14,217 bases of DNA from DATAEU01 sp046724395 (GTDB taxonomy: Bacteria > Actinomycetota > UBA4738 > HRBIN12): positions 1 through 14,217 of the forward strand of contig JBKOWM010000110.1 of the NCBI GenBank assembly GCA_046724395.1, given 5' to 3'. The stretch's first letter is position 1. Each line of letters begins with the position of its first letter. The translations under genes were made by a program, and so were the position numbers. The notes under the pieces are model-generated. The model ran no database searches. It was not told where the DNA came from and was given only the letters and a program-made list of their open reading frames with translations. This document shows positions 7,279 to 14,088 of the stretch, piece after piece.

Positions 7279-7382
7279 GCGAGAACGGAAGGACGATCGC
7301 CGGCGGATACCGAGCCGTACGTGGGAGGTGGGAACCACCGCATTCTGTCGGCGCTTGGCCCACGAACGGCCGCTCCGGATGA
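7275..7382 (+). CDS. doubtful 35-residue ORF overlapping the SDR stop
   Basis: An ATG overlaps the dehydrogenase TGA (ATGA at 7275-7278) and opens a 35-codon frame (MSENGRTIAGGYRAVRG...) that ends one base before the convergent FtsX-type gene. The position would allow translational coupling, but the sequence is Arg/Gly/Trp-rich with no recognisable motif, and a frame of this length is expected by chance at this GC content. Recorded as a low-probability gene. Confidence 0.12.
   Translation: MSENGRTIAGGYRAVRGRWEPPHSVGAWPTNGRSG
7327..7339. terminator. small hairpin between convergent SDR and FtsX-type genes
   Basis: GGTGG and CCACC form a 5-bp stem with a 3-nt GAA loop in the 105-bp gap between converging genes. 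It is short and lacks a T-tract, so this is only a weak candidate for a bidirectional terminator. Confidence 0.2.
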
Positions 7383-7383
7383 C

Positions 7384-9930
7384 CTACTCGTACGCGATAG
7401 CCTCGAGCACGTTCAGCTTCGCGGCACGACGTGCCGGCCAGATCGCGGCAAGCACCCCGATGACGGCCGCGACGACCAGCGTGAGGAGAAGCTGACCGAC
7501 CGGAAGCGCGAACCGGTCGATGCCGACGTCGGACAAGGCGCGCTGCATCGCCCACCCGAACAGGACCCCGACGGCTACTCCGAGGATGGCTCCGAGAACG
7601 GCGATGATCACCGCCTCCACACGCACCATGCGCTTGACCTGCCGGCGGCTCATTCCCACCGCCCGCAAGAGACCGAGCTCGCGGACGCGCTCGTAGATCG
7701 ACAGACCGAGCGTGTTGATGATGCCGAATGCCGAGATCAGTACGGAGAGGAACAGGAGGACGTACACGATCGCGAAGACCTGGTTGACCTGCGAGAGGTA
7801 CTGCTCCTTCGTCTGAGCCTGATTGTTCACCTCTACATTCGGATAGTTCCGGTTCACGAGGTTCTCGACACTCGCGCGGGCTTTCGCTTGGTCCACGCCG
7901 GGCGCGTACTTGACGAAGACGGTCGAGTCGAACTGCTGAGCGACATTCTGCTCGAATGTGTCGATCGACACCGCATAATCGCCCAGCAGCGAGTTCGGCT
8001 CGAAAATCCCGACGACCTTTAGCTGCTGGACACCCGTGCTTGCGAAGGACATATCGACGGTGCCTCCGACGGTGAAGCCCTTCGACTGTGCTTCCGTGCG
8101 CGAGACGACGACGGAATCGGGCTGTGACAACGCGTTGATCGAGCCGTCCGTCATCTCGATGTTCGCCACCTGCGTGAACGTCGACGGATCCACGGCGACG
8201 GGGAACGTATCCGACGACCCGACTCTTGCTGCCCCCGATCGGAGTGGCGAGACCACGGAGAAATCCGGATCGTGCTCCAGATCCCTCGCGAGCTGCGGTG
8301 AGAACGGCGCGAATTGCGATGCGGTCAACATCAAATCCGACCGAAGGGTTCGGTCCAGCACGGCCGACACGGACGACTTGAGCGATGCCGCGAACACCGC
8401 CACAAACGTCACCAGGCCAAGGCCGATCATGAGCGCGGCAGCCGTCGACGCTGTGCGTCGTGGGTTCCTGTTCGCATTCTCGCTGCCGAGCTTGCCCGAC
8501 ACGCGCCGGCGGAACGGCTGGCCCAAGATCGAAGAGATCGGCCCAGCGACGAGCGGCGACAGCATCGCGACGCCGATGAACGTCAACGCCGCGCCCGCGC
8601 CCACCACGTACCCGGCGTTCGAGACGCCCCCGAAGAGTCCGGCGAACAGCGCAGCCACGCCGGCGACGGCGATCAGGGATCCGATAATCACGCGGCGGCG
8701 GATCGTGGCGCTTGGGCCGGCCGTCTCCCGCAGTGCCTCGACCGGCGCGACGCGAGAGCCGCGACGGGCCGGGGCGAGCCCGGCCGCCACGGTGATCGCC
8801 GTGCCGAGCACGAGCGCGACGACGACGGTGCGCGGGGCCACAACGAGTGCCGTGGCGGGCAGCTTGAGGCCCAGGCCCCCGAGGAGCGCCTTCAGGGCCA
8901 CCGCCAGCCCGATGCCCACGCCCACGCCGGCGATCGACGCGACGAGACCTACGACGACCGCCTCGACGAGGACGGACGCCATCACCTGTGTTCTGCTCGC
9001 GCCGAGCGCTCGGAACAGCGCGAGCTCGCGGCTTCGCTGTGTCACGACGATGTTGAAGGTGTTGAAAATGATGAACGCACCGACGAACAGCGCGACGAAA
9101 CCGAACACGAGCAACCCGGTCCGAACGAAGCCGAGGCCCTCGTTCACTTGATCCTGCTGCTCCTTCGCGGCGGTCTCCCCGGTGACGGCCTGGTACCCCT
9201 TCGGCAGAATCGTCGAGATTCGCGACGCGAGCTGGTTCGGCGTCACGTCCTGCTCGGCCTTCACGTAGATGAAATCGAACTCCCCTTCACGGTCGAACAG
9301 GCGCTGTGCCGTCGGAAGGTCGAAGATGGCCAGCGTCGCGCCGAGCAGGCTGTTGGAGGTGGCGAACTTCACGATGCCCGAGATGGTGAACTCATCGGCG
9401 GCCGTAGAGGTCGTCACACGCACGCGCTGCCCAACCGAGAGGTCGTGATCCTCGGCCGTCCCGGCGTCGACGGCGACCTCGTCGGGGCCAGCCGGCGGCG
9501 AGCCGGCCGCGAACGTCAGCGACGTGACGTCGGGGTCCCAGGAGTTCCCGATGGTCGGAGCGCCGCCGTTCTGGATCGTTTTTCCCGTGGCGGGATCGAC
9601 GATCTGCGCGAGCCCGGCGACGTCTCCGTCGGCCGCCTCCACCCCGGGCACGGCCTTGACCTTGGGAAGAAGCGACTCGGCGACGGGGTTGCGCTCGGAT
9701 CCTCCTCCGGGGTTTCCGCTAGCGGCCGAGGGCGTGTACGCCTGTTGCGCCTGCACAACGACGCTCGTCCCCTTGAAGACGTCGCCGAAGAGCTTGTCGA
9801 AGCTGTCGAGGGCCGTATCCGTGAGAACGAACGTGCCGGCGGTGAAGCCGACCCCTAAGACGACCGCGAGCGCCGTCAAGACGAGACGGAGCTTCCGGGC
9901 GAGCACGCTCTTGAGCGCCGCGCGCAGCAC
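7384..9930 (-). CDS. FtsX/MacB-type ABC transporter permease, two FtsX domains
   Basis: This large membrane subunit has 848 residues and pairs with the ATPase encoded just upstream. The first membrane helix is at about 15-38. A large extracytoplasmic MacB-like domain (about 40-265) follows, then an FtsX core (about 270-400, with the SRELALFRALGASRTQV coupling motif). Further helices lie near 415-465, then about 496-516. A second extracytoplasmic domain (about 520-710) leads to a second FtsX core (about 715-840, with YERVRELGLLRAVGMSRRQV). About ten helices in all is normal for the two-core family. The start is a GTG at 9930, with GAGGAG at 9943-9938 overlapping the ATPase stop, so translation is probably coupled. 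Such pairs move lipids, peptides or drugs, or transmit mechanical force; the substrate here is unknown. The gene ends 105 bp from the convergent dehydrogenase. Confidence 0.92.
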   Translation of the reverse strand: MLRAALKSVLARKLRLVLTALAVVLGVGFTAGTFVLTDTALDSFDKLFGDVFKGTSVVVQAQQAYTPSAASGNPGGGSERNPVAESLLPKVKAVPGVEAADGDVAGLAQIVDPATGKTIQNGGAPTIGNSWDPDVTSLTFAAGSPPAGPDEVAVDAGTAEDHDLSVGQRVRVTTSTAADEFTISGIVKFATSNSLLGATLAIFDLPTAQRLFDREGEFDFIYVKAEQDVTPNQLASRISTILPKGYQAVTGETAAKEQQDQVNEGLGFVRTGLLVFGFVALFVGAFIIFNTFNIVVTQRSRELALFRALGASRTQVMASVLVEAVVVGLVASIAGVGVGIGLAVALKALLGGLGLKLPATALVVAPRTVVVALVLGTAITVAAGLAPARRGSRVAPVEALRETAGPSATIRRRVIIGSLIAVAGVAALFAGLFGGVSNAGYVVGAGAALTFIGVAMLSPLVAGPISSILGQPFRRRVSGKLGSENANRNPRRTASTAAALMIGLGLVTFVAVFAASLKSSVSAVLDRTLRSDLMLTASQFAPFSPQLARDLEHDPDFSVVSPLRSGAARVGSSDTFPVAVDPSTFTQVANIEMTDGSINALSQPDSVVVSRTEAQSKGFTVGGTVDMSFASTGVQQLKVVGIFEPNSLLGDYAVSIDTFEQNVAQQFDSTVFVKYAPGVDQAKARASVENLVNRNYPNVEVNNQAQTKEQYLSQVNQVFAIVYVLLFLSVLISAFGIINTLGLSIYERVRELGLLRAVGMSRRQVKRMVRVEAVIIAVLGAILGVAVGVLFGWAMQRALSDVGIDRFALPVGQLLLTLVVAAVIGVLAAIWPARRAAKLNVLEAIAYE

Positions 9931-9941
9931 AGGCTCGCTCC

Positions 9942-10682
9942 TCAGACCTCGAGGGACTTGAGCCGATCGAGGACGAGTTCCGACGTCGGACTTCGCATCT
10001 CGTCGACGATTTCGCCGTCGACGAGGAAGACGATGCGGTCGGCTCGGCTCGCAGCCGTCGGGTCGTGTGTCACCATCACGATCGTTTGGTCGTGCTTGTC
10101 GACCGCGGATCGCAGGAAAGATAGAAGCTCCTCACCCGACCGAGAGTCGAGGTTCCCGGTCGGCTCGTCGGCGAAGACGATTGCCGGCCTGCTGAGGAGC
10201 GCTCGGGCGCCAGCGACCCGCTGCTGCTGCCCGCCCGAGAGCTCCGCGGGCTTGTGCCGCAGCCGATCGCGTAGCCCGATCGTGTCGACGACCTCATCGA
10301 ACCACGCTCGTTCGACGTCTCGCCCGGCGATGTCGATGGGCAGGGTGATGTTCTCCTCGGCCGTGAGCGTCGGAATGAGGTTGAACGCCTGGAACACGAA
10401 GCCGACCTTGTCGCGACGCAGGCGCGTCAAATCTTTGTCCGAGAGCGTTGTCAGATCGATGTCGCCGATGTAAACGGAACCGGCGGTCGGCCGGTCCAAT
10501 CCCGCTAGGCAGTGCAGCAACGTAGATTTTCCCGAGCCCGAGGGTCCCATGATCGCCGAGAACTCCCCCGCGCCGAACGAGACGTCGACGCTTCTCAGGG
10601 CCTCAACGGCCGTGTCGCCGTGCCCGAAGACCTTGACGAGCCCAATGGCTCGCGCAGCGGCGCGTGTCGTCACGTCGACCAT
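9942..10682 (-). CDS. ABC transporter ATP-binding protein, MacB/LolD type
   Basis: This 246-residue cytoplasmic ATPase serves the FtsX-type permease that follows 11 bp downstream. Motifs are Walker A GPSGSGKST (46-54), Q-loop FVFQAFNLIPTLTAEEN (Q98), signature LSGGQQQR (148-155), Walker B IVFADEPTGNLD (168-179) and the switch histidine in VTHD (H206). The FQAFNLIPTLTAEEN segment and the short length are hallmarks of the LolD/MacB/FtsE branch. The residue after the signature is unusual: VAGARALL where VAIARAL is usual. The ATG at 10682 is chosen because a strong purine-rich site (AAAGGGGGG, 10694-10686) precedes it. The reading frame extends to 10835, but those 51 extra residues are not protein-like. 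No regulator gene is directly adjacent. Confidence 0.92.
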   Translation of the reverse strand: MVDVTTRAAARAIGLVKVFGHGDTAVEALRSVDVSFGAGEFSAIMGPSGSGKSTLLHCLAGLDRPTAGSVYIGDIDLTTLSDKDLTRLRRDKVGFVFQAFNLIPTLTAEENITLPIDIAGRDVERAWFDEVVDTIGLRDRLRHKPAELSGGQQQRVAGARALLSRPAIVFADEPTGNLDSRSGEELLSFLRSAVDKHDQTIVMVTHDPTAASRADRIVFLVDGEIVDEMRSPTSELVLDRLKSLEV

Positions 10683-10916
10683 CGACCCCCCTTTGGTTCG
10701 GTATTGCGCGCAGTGCGGCCATGCTCTGCTGGAACGCCTCTCGAACCTACCACCTCGCGGAACCGCGGTCGGCGATACACCGCACGTATGGGGTGGACGA
10801 CCTCGATTCGGCGTCGCTGTACGACCGCATCGCACAAGGCAACCTCAGTCGGACGGGATGACGACGTCGGCGTGCAGCCGATCTTGTCGGGGCGAGGAGC
10901 TCGGCGTAACCGCAAA
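10683..10916. other. non-coding stretch upstream of the ABC ATPase
   Basis: Together with the terminator downstream of it, this makes a gap of about 280 bp between two minus-strand genes. It should hold the promoter of the ABC operon; a TAnnnT box (TAGGTT on the minus strand, about 10748-10753) is present but has no convincing -35 partner. On the plus strand, about 10787-10861 reads as a short acidic, protein-like string ending in TGA (YGVDDLDSASLYDRIAQGN) with coding-like third positions, possibly the end of a decayed gene. No RNA gene was recognised. Confidence 0.4.
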
Positions 10917-10944
10917 GCGGGCGCCGCAGTACTGCGGCGCCCGC
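10917..10944 (-). terminator. intrinsic terminator of the ArsR-SRPBCC operon
   Basis: A perfect 28-bp palindrome (arm GCGGGCGCCGCAGT) lies 18 bp beyond the SRPBCC stop. On the minus strand it can fold into a 12-bp GC-rich stem with a 4-nt loop and is followed at once by TTTGCGGTT. The position, stem strength and short T-run make it a good intrinsic terminator. The symmetry would also suit a dimeric DNA-binding protein, but that is less likely after a stop codon. Confidence 0.75.
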
Positions 10945-10962
10945 GCCCTGCGGCGTGGTGCG

Positions 10963-11463
10963 TCAACCGAGCGACACCGCCACTCGCTCGAGCTTGTCCA
11001 TCGCCTCCTGCATGCCACCTTCCATGCCGGTCTCGATGATCGCGTCGCGCACCTCGCGAGTCTGGCACTCGACCAGGGTCGTGAGGGTGGTGCGGCCTTC
11101 CGCCTCGGCGAACGTCGTCGTGTTCACGGTGGCGTCGTCCTCGGTCGCGTCCGGAACACCCTCGAACAGCTCCGTCATGACGAGCCGCTCGTCCGGAACG
11201 ACCTCGAGGTACGTGCCGTGAAAGGCGACGTCGAATCCGTCGTTCGCCCGCATCACGTATCGCCAACGTCCGCCGACCCGGACGTCTGCCTCGACGCTGG
11301 TGACCTCCCCCCGTTCACCGCTCCACCATCGCCGGACGAGCTCGGGTTCGGTGTAGGCGCGATAGACAAGGTGTCGCGGGGCATCGAAGTCGCGGGCGAT
11401 CAGGATCTGTGTCTCACCCGGGAGCGTCACGGTCGCCTTCCCGCTACTCACCGTCGACCCCAT
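10963..11463 (-). CDS. SRPBCC (AHSA1/START-fold) family protein
   Basis: This 166-residue protein has the Aha1/CalC-like START fold. Recognisable blocks are the first strand and helix (ILIARDFDAPRHLVYRAYTEPELVRRWW, about 20-47), the GGRWRYVM strand (64-71), the FHGTYLEVVPDERLVMTE strand pair (81-98) and the amphipathic C-terminal helix GMEGGMQEAMDKLERV (147-161). The fold makes a hydrophobic pocket; members bind lipophilic ligands or act as co-chaperone-like proteins, and this one cannot be assigned further. The start at 11463 has a near-perfect Shine-Dalgarno AAGGAGG (11476-11470), 6 nt away, inside the end of the upstream ArsR gene, so the two genes overlap by 20 bp. ArsR/SRPBCC pairs are a frequent conserved combination in actinobacteria, which supports a shared regulatory unit. 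Confidence 0.9.
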   Translation of the reverse strand: MGSTVSSGKATVTLPGETQILIARDFDAPRHLVYRAYTEPELVRRWWSGERGEVTSVEADVRVGGRWRYVMRANDGFDVAFHGTYLEVVPDERLVMTELFEGVPDATEDDATVNTTTFAEAEGRTTLTTLVECQTREVRDAIIETGMEGGMQEAMDKLERVAVSLG

Positions 11464-11800
11464 CTGGTTCCTCCTTCCGCTTGAGATCCTCCAGGACCCG
11501 GTCGAGCCGCTCGAAACGCTCGGACCACGTGTCCTCGTACCGCTTGACCCAGTCATGGATCGGCTTCAGGTTGCGTCCGTTTACGCGATAGATCCTCCTC
11601 CTCCCGTCGTCGCGCGCTTCCACGAGGCCGACCTCCCTCAGGACCCGCAGGTGCTTGGAGACCTGCGGCTGTGCCACACCGAGCCGCTCGACGATGTCGT
11701 TGACGGGCCGCTCCCCGGACTCGAGCAGGTCGAGGATCTCGCGTCGCCTCGGCTCGGCGACCGCGTTGAACGCGTCCGCCGTGGTCGTCGCCCGTGCCAT
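11444..11800 (-). CDS. ArsR-family winged-helix repressor
   Basis: This is a small dimeric DNA-binding protein, 118 residues from the ATG at 11800. The winged helix-turn-helix covers about 8-76: AFNAVAEPRRREILDLL, then the recognition helix region QPQVSKHLRVLREVGLV and the wing ARDDGRRRIYRV. The C-terminal helix is long and charged. It contains no cysteine, so it is not a classical thiolate metal sensor of the ArsR/SmtB kind; the inducer may be a ligand or the partner SRPBCC protein. The start at 11800 is chosen because a consensus promoter places the first transcribed base on that codon. In-frame ATGs at 11812 and 11830 lie inside the promoter. It probably represses its own operon and perhaps the divergent DinB-like gene through the palindrome at 11820-11835. 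Confidence 0.9.
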   Translation of the reverse strand: MARATTTADAFNAVAEPRRREILDLLESGERPVNDIVERLGVAQPQVSKHLRVLREVGLVEARDDGRRRIYRVNGRNLKPIHDWVKRYEDTWSERFERLDRVLEDLKRKEEPDGVDGE

Positions 11801-11807
11801 CGTGCCG

Positions 11808-11837
11808 ACCATACATTCCCATATAGACATATGTCAA
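11808..11837 (-). promoter_or_regulatory. consensus promoter of the ArsR operon, apparently leaderless
   Basis: On the minus strand, a perfect -35 TTGACA (11837-11832) is followed by an 18-bp spacer and the -10 box TATGGT (11813-11808). Seven bases later comes the ATG at 11800, so the mRNA should begin at or next to the start codon with no leader. This is the best promoter visible in the window. Confidence 0.65.
11820..11835. promoter_or_regulatory. palindromic operator candidate for ArsR
   Basis: Two nested inverted repeats share this AT-rich island: the perfect 10-bp palindrome GACATATGTC (11826-11835) and CATAT-AGAC-ATATG (11820-11833). They overlap the -35 box and the spacer of the ArsR promoter, where a bound dimer would block RNA polymerase. 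AT-rich dyads of this type are normal ArsR-family operators. Confidence 0.55.
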
Positions 11838-11876
11838 CGAGCGGGCGCACCGCATGGCACCGTTCGCTCGCGAGGG

Positions 11877-11882
11877 TAAGGT
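11877..11882 (+). promoter_or_regulatory. -10 box of the DinB-like gene, apparently leaderless
   Basis: TAAGGT (TAnnnT pattern) ends 7 nt before the GTG at 11890. ATGGCA at 11854-11859, 17 bp upstream, matches four of six -35 consensus bases. If this is the promoter, the ATG at 11854 is part of the -35 element and cannot be the start codon. Confidence 0.4.
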
Positions 11883-11889
11883 CCCCGTC

Positions 11890-12351
11890 GTGTCGGAGGA
11901 CCGGTCCTACGTCGAGGAGAACGACCGTGAGCGGGAACGTCTTCGGGCGCTGGTCGACCGAATCGGCGAAGACGAACTCCGCGCTCCCGTGAACGACTAC
12001 TGGACGGTCGCGGGCGTGCTCGGCCACATCGCATTTTGGGACGCTCGGGTGCTGTCGCTGGCGGGGAAGCTGCGGCGAGGCGAGGACTTCAGCCCGTCCG
12101 ACAGCGAGCCCGAGGATGTCGACTGGATCAACGACGCGTCCCGGCCCCTGATCCACGCCATCCCGCCCGTCGAGGCGGCGCGGCTCGCGCTCCGCATCGC
12201 GCAGGAGACCGACGACCTCGTGGCGACGCTCCCCCCAGGACGCCTGTCACCCATCGACCCGGACAGCCCGCTGTACGCGCTTCGCGCCGCCCACCGGAGC
12301 GAGCACCTGGACGACGTCGAGGCGGCCCTTCGCACGGCTCGGCGACCCTGA
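11890..12351 (+). CDS. DinB/YfiT-like four-helix metalloprotein
   Basis: This 153-residue protein belongs to the DinB/DUF664-like superfamily, which includes bacillithiol- and mycothiol-dependent transferases. It is unrelated to DNA polymerase IV despite the shared name. Helix 1 (ENDRERERLRALVDRI, about 10-25) is followed by WTVAGVLGHIAFWDARVL, with candidate metal ligand H46. The last helix carries HRSEHLDDVEAAL, giving the H-x3-H pair H135 and H139. Together these three histidines match the family metal triad. The GTG at 11890 is preferred: family members usually begin close to SEDRSYVEEND, AAGG lies 8 nt upstream, and the -10 box makes a leaderless start plausible. The alternative ATG at 11854 would add 12 residues. 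Detoxification or thiol conjugation is possible, but the substrate is unknown. The stop is 9 bp from the convergent polymerase stop. Confidence 0.85.
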   Translation: MSEDRSYVEENDRERERLRALVDRIGEDELRAPVNDYWTVAGVLGHIAFWDARVLSLAGKLRRGEDFSPSDSEPEDVDWINDASRPLIHAIPPVEAARLALRIAQETDDLVATLPPGRLSPIDPDSPLYALRAAHRSEHLDDVEAALRTARRP

Positions 12352-12360
12352 CGCCAAGGA

Positions 12361-13551
12361 TCAGTCGGGCAGCAGCGGGACCGTCAGGCCAGTGTCCCGG
12401 CCCAGGAGGACTGCGCGGGCGACCGCGCCCGCCCCGAACCGCTCGCGAACCCGGTCGAGCACGGCGTCGAGGGCATCGGCGTGCGCGTAATCGAACGGGA
12501 GCGCCAGCTGGATGGCCGCGTCGGCGTTGAGATTGCCGAACGTGAGCCCGATGAGCGTGATGCCGTTTCTCCGGATCGTCGGCTCCGCCACTGCGAGGAG
12601 TCCGCGGGCCGTGGCGAGGAGGGTGGGGGTCTCGGCCGTCGCCTCGGGGAGGGTATGCGACCGTGTCGCGCGTGAGAAGTCGTCGAATCGTAGACGAAGG
12701 GTCACCGTACGAGTCACCCGATGCGCGGCCCGGAGACGGCGGCCGAGCCGGTCGACGAGCGCGACCAGGTCGGCGTCGAGGGATTCCATCGATCGCGGAC
12801 GGCGTCCTAGCGCCCTCTGCGTTCCGATCGAGCCCCGCCGCCGTCCGACCTGCACGGGACGGGGGTCGCGATTGTGCGCGAGCGCATGGATATGCCGGCC
12901 GGCCGCCCGCCCCAGGACGTTCATGAGCGTCTTCTCGCCCAGCCCGGCGACCTGACCGACGGTGGTGATGGCCCGCTCGCGAAGCTTCGCCGCGGTGACC
13001 GGTCCGACGCCCCAAAGCCGCTCGACGGGCAGGGCGTGCAGGAACTCGAGCTCGTGCTCCGGTGCAACGACCAAGAGTCCGTCGGGTTTTGCGACGCCGC
13101 TCGCGACCTTGGCCAGGAACTTGGTCCTCGCGACCCCGACGGAGACAGGGAGCCCGACGCGCTCGCGGATCTCCCGGCGCAGCCTCCGGGCGATCTCGAC
13201 CGGCGTCCCCGAGATGCGCCGGAGGCCGCCGACGTCGAGGAACGCCTCGTCGATCGAAAGCCCCTCCACGAACGGCGTGGTGTCCGCGAAGACCCGGAAC
13301 AGCGCCTCGCTCGCCTCGCTATAGACCTCCATCCGCGGTCGGACCACGACCGCGTGTGGGCACAACCGGCGCGCCTGCGCTCCTCCCATGGGCGTCGCGA
13401 TGCCGTAGGCCTTCGCCTCGTAGCTCGCGGCGAGCACGACCCCGGCCCCGACGATGACGGGACGACCGCGAAGCGACGGGTCGTCCCGCTGCTCGACCGA
13501 TGCGTAGAACGAGTCGACATCGGCATGAAGGATCGTCCCCTCGTCCCTCAC
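12361..13551 (-). CDS. dinB: DNA polymerase IV (Y-family, translesion)
   Basis: This error-prone polymerase bypasses DNA lesions. The 396 residues contain palm motifs HADVDSFYASVE (metal ligand D11, steric-gate aromatic Y16) and LSIDEAFLDV (catalytic D101/E102), the finger segment SYEAKAYGIATPM (43-55), SVGVARTKFLAKVAS (137-151), the thumb helix-hairpin-helix LWGVGPVTAAKL (179-190) and a little-finger domain (about 240-340). QLALPF (348-353) matches a beta-clamp-binding motif and lies internally, followed by a 43-residue tail (DALDAVLDRVRERFG...) rather than at the extreme C-terminus. The start is a GTG at 13551, two codons before a conserved-looking TILHADVDSFY region. It is divergent from the PPOX-type gene with a 77-bp shared gap, and no SOS (LexA) box was found there. 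Confidence 0.93.
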   Translation of the reverse strand: MRDEGTILHADVDSFYASVEQRDDPSLRGRPVIVGAGVVLAASYEAKAYGIATPMGGAQARRLCPHAVVVRPRMEVYSEASEALFRVFADTTPFVEGLSIDEAFLDVGGLRRISGTPVEIARRLRREIRERVGLPVSVGVARTKFLAKVASGVAKPDGLLVVAPEHELEFLHALPVERLWGVGPVTAAKLRERAITTVGQVAGLGEKTLMNVLGRAAGRHIHALAHNRDPRPVQVGRRRGSIGTQRALGRRPRSMESLDADLVALVDRLGRRLRAAHRVTRTVTLRLRFDDFSRATRSHTLPEATAETPTLLATARGLLAVAEPTIRRNGITLIGLTFGNLNADAAIQLALPFDYAHADALDAVLDRVRERFGAGAVARAVLLGRDTGLTVPLLPD

Positions 13552-13616
13552 GAGCGGATCGTCGCACTCAGGTCCGACAGGCAGCCACGATCCCGACCAG
13601 CCAGACCGCTCGCCGG

Positions 13617-13622
13617 TACGAT
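13617..13622 (+). promoter_or_regulatory. -10 box of the PPOX-type gene, apparently leaderless
   Basis: TACGAT (five of six consensus -10 bases) ends 6 nt before the ATG at 13629. GGAGG directly abuts the ATG, too close to act as a Shine-Dalgarno for it. A weak -35 (CCGACC, 13593-13598) lies 18 bp upstream. Confidence 0.4.
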
Positions 13623-13628
13623 CGGAGG

Positions 13629-14054
13629 ATGCCGATCCGCCTCACCAACGAGGCTCGGGCGCTCCTCGAGAGCGACGCCGTCGCGAGCATCGTCACGATC
13701 GACCGGGACGGCGCGCCCCACGTCACCGCCGCGTGGGTAGGGGTCGACGGCGACGACATCGTGTTCGCGACGCTGCCCGATCAGCGGAAGCTCGAAAACC
13801 TGCGCCGCGACCCGCGGATCGCCATCTCGGTCCCGTCGACGACCACCAACGCGTGGGGCCTGCTGCAGTACCTCGTGGTGTACGGAACGGCGCGCGTGAC
13901 CGAGGGCGGCGCCGCCCAGATGCTGCAGCGCCTCGCGAGGACGTATCTGGGACCGGACGCCGTGTTCCCCGCGATGCCCGACCCGCCGCCCGGATTCGTG
14001 ACGCGGGTCACGCCGGAGCGTCTCGGCGGTGTGGGGCCGTGGAACGCCGAATAG
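13629..14054 (+). CDS. PPOX-class (F420-type) oxidoreductase
   Basis: This 141-residue protein has the split-barrel flavin-binding fold of pyridoxamine-phosphate-oxidase-like enzymes. The order matches the small F420-dependent subgroup: N-terminal helix LTNEARALLESDAVASIVTI, the strand pair GAPHVTAAWVGVDGDDIVFAT (28-48), the cofactor-contacting helix DQRKLENLRRDPRIAIS (51-67), the YLVVYGTARV strand (81-90) and the C-terminal RVTPERLGGVGPW (126-138). Such proteins reduce or oxidise small molecules with deazaflavin F420 or FMN; cofactor and substrate are inferred from the family only. The ATG at 13629 is chosen because homology begins there and a -10 box sits just upstream. The reading frame extends to 13500 but that part is not protein-like. 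The gene is divergent from the polymerase gene and converges with a small membrane-protein gene. Confidence 0.88.
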   Translation: MPIRLTNEARALLESDAVASIVTIDRDGAPHVTAAWVGVDGDDIVFATLPDQRKLENLRRDPRIAISVPSTTTNAWGLLQYLVVYGTARVTEGGAAQMLQRLARTYLGPDAVFPAMPDPPPGFVTRVTPERLGGVGPWNAE

Positions 14055-14088
14055 CGACCGTCGAACGGGCTCGAGTCATGCCCGTCGG

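Noticed and set aside
6414..7382. Plus-strand 322-codon frame overlapping the dehydrogenase
   Set aside because: Arg/Gly-rich and in a shifted frame over a gene with a complete SDR catalytic set; only its last 35 codons extend past that gene.
8036..9858. Long plus-strand open frames (about 370 and 514 codons) opposite the FtsX-type permease
   Set aside because: They are antisense to a clear membrane protein, rich in Arg, Asp, His and Glu with no domain motifs, and arise because the real gene's GC-biased third positions remove stops on the other strand.
10683..10835. N-terminal extension of the MacB-like ATPase to 10835
   Set aside because: The extra 51 residues lack family similarity, and a strong purine-rich site lies just before the ATG at 10682.
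11464..11556. Longer SRPBCC start at 11556
   Set aside because: It would overlap the ArsR gene by over 110 bp with Ser/Gly/Arg-rich nonsense, while AAGGAGG marks the start at 11463.
11890..13551. Functional link between the two adjacent 'DinB' genes
   Set aside because: The YfiT-like DinB fold and DNA polymerase IV (DinB) are unrelated families that share a name; they converge and cannot share a transcript.
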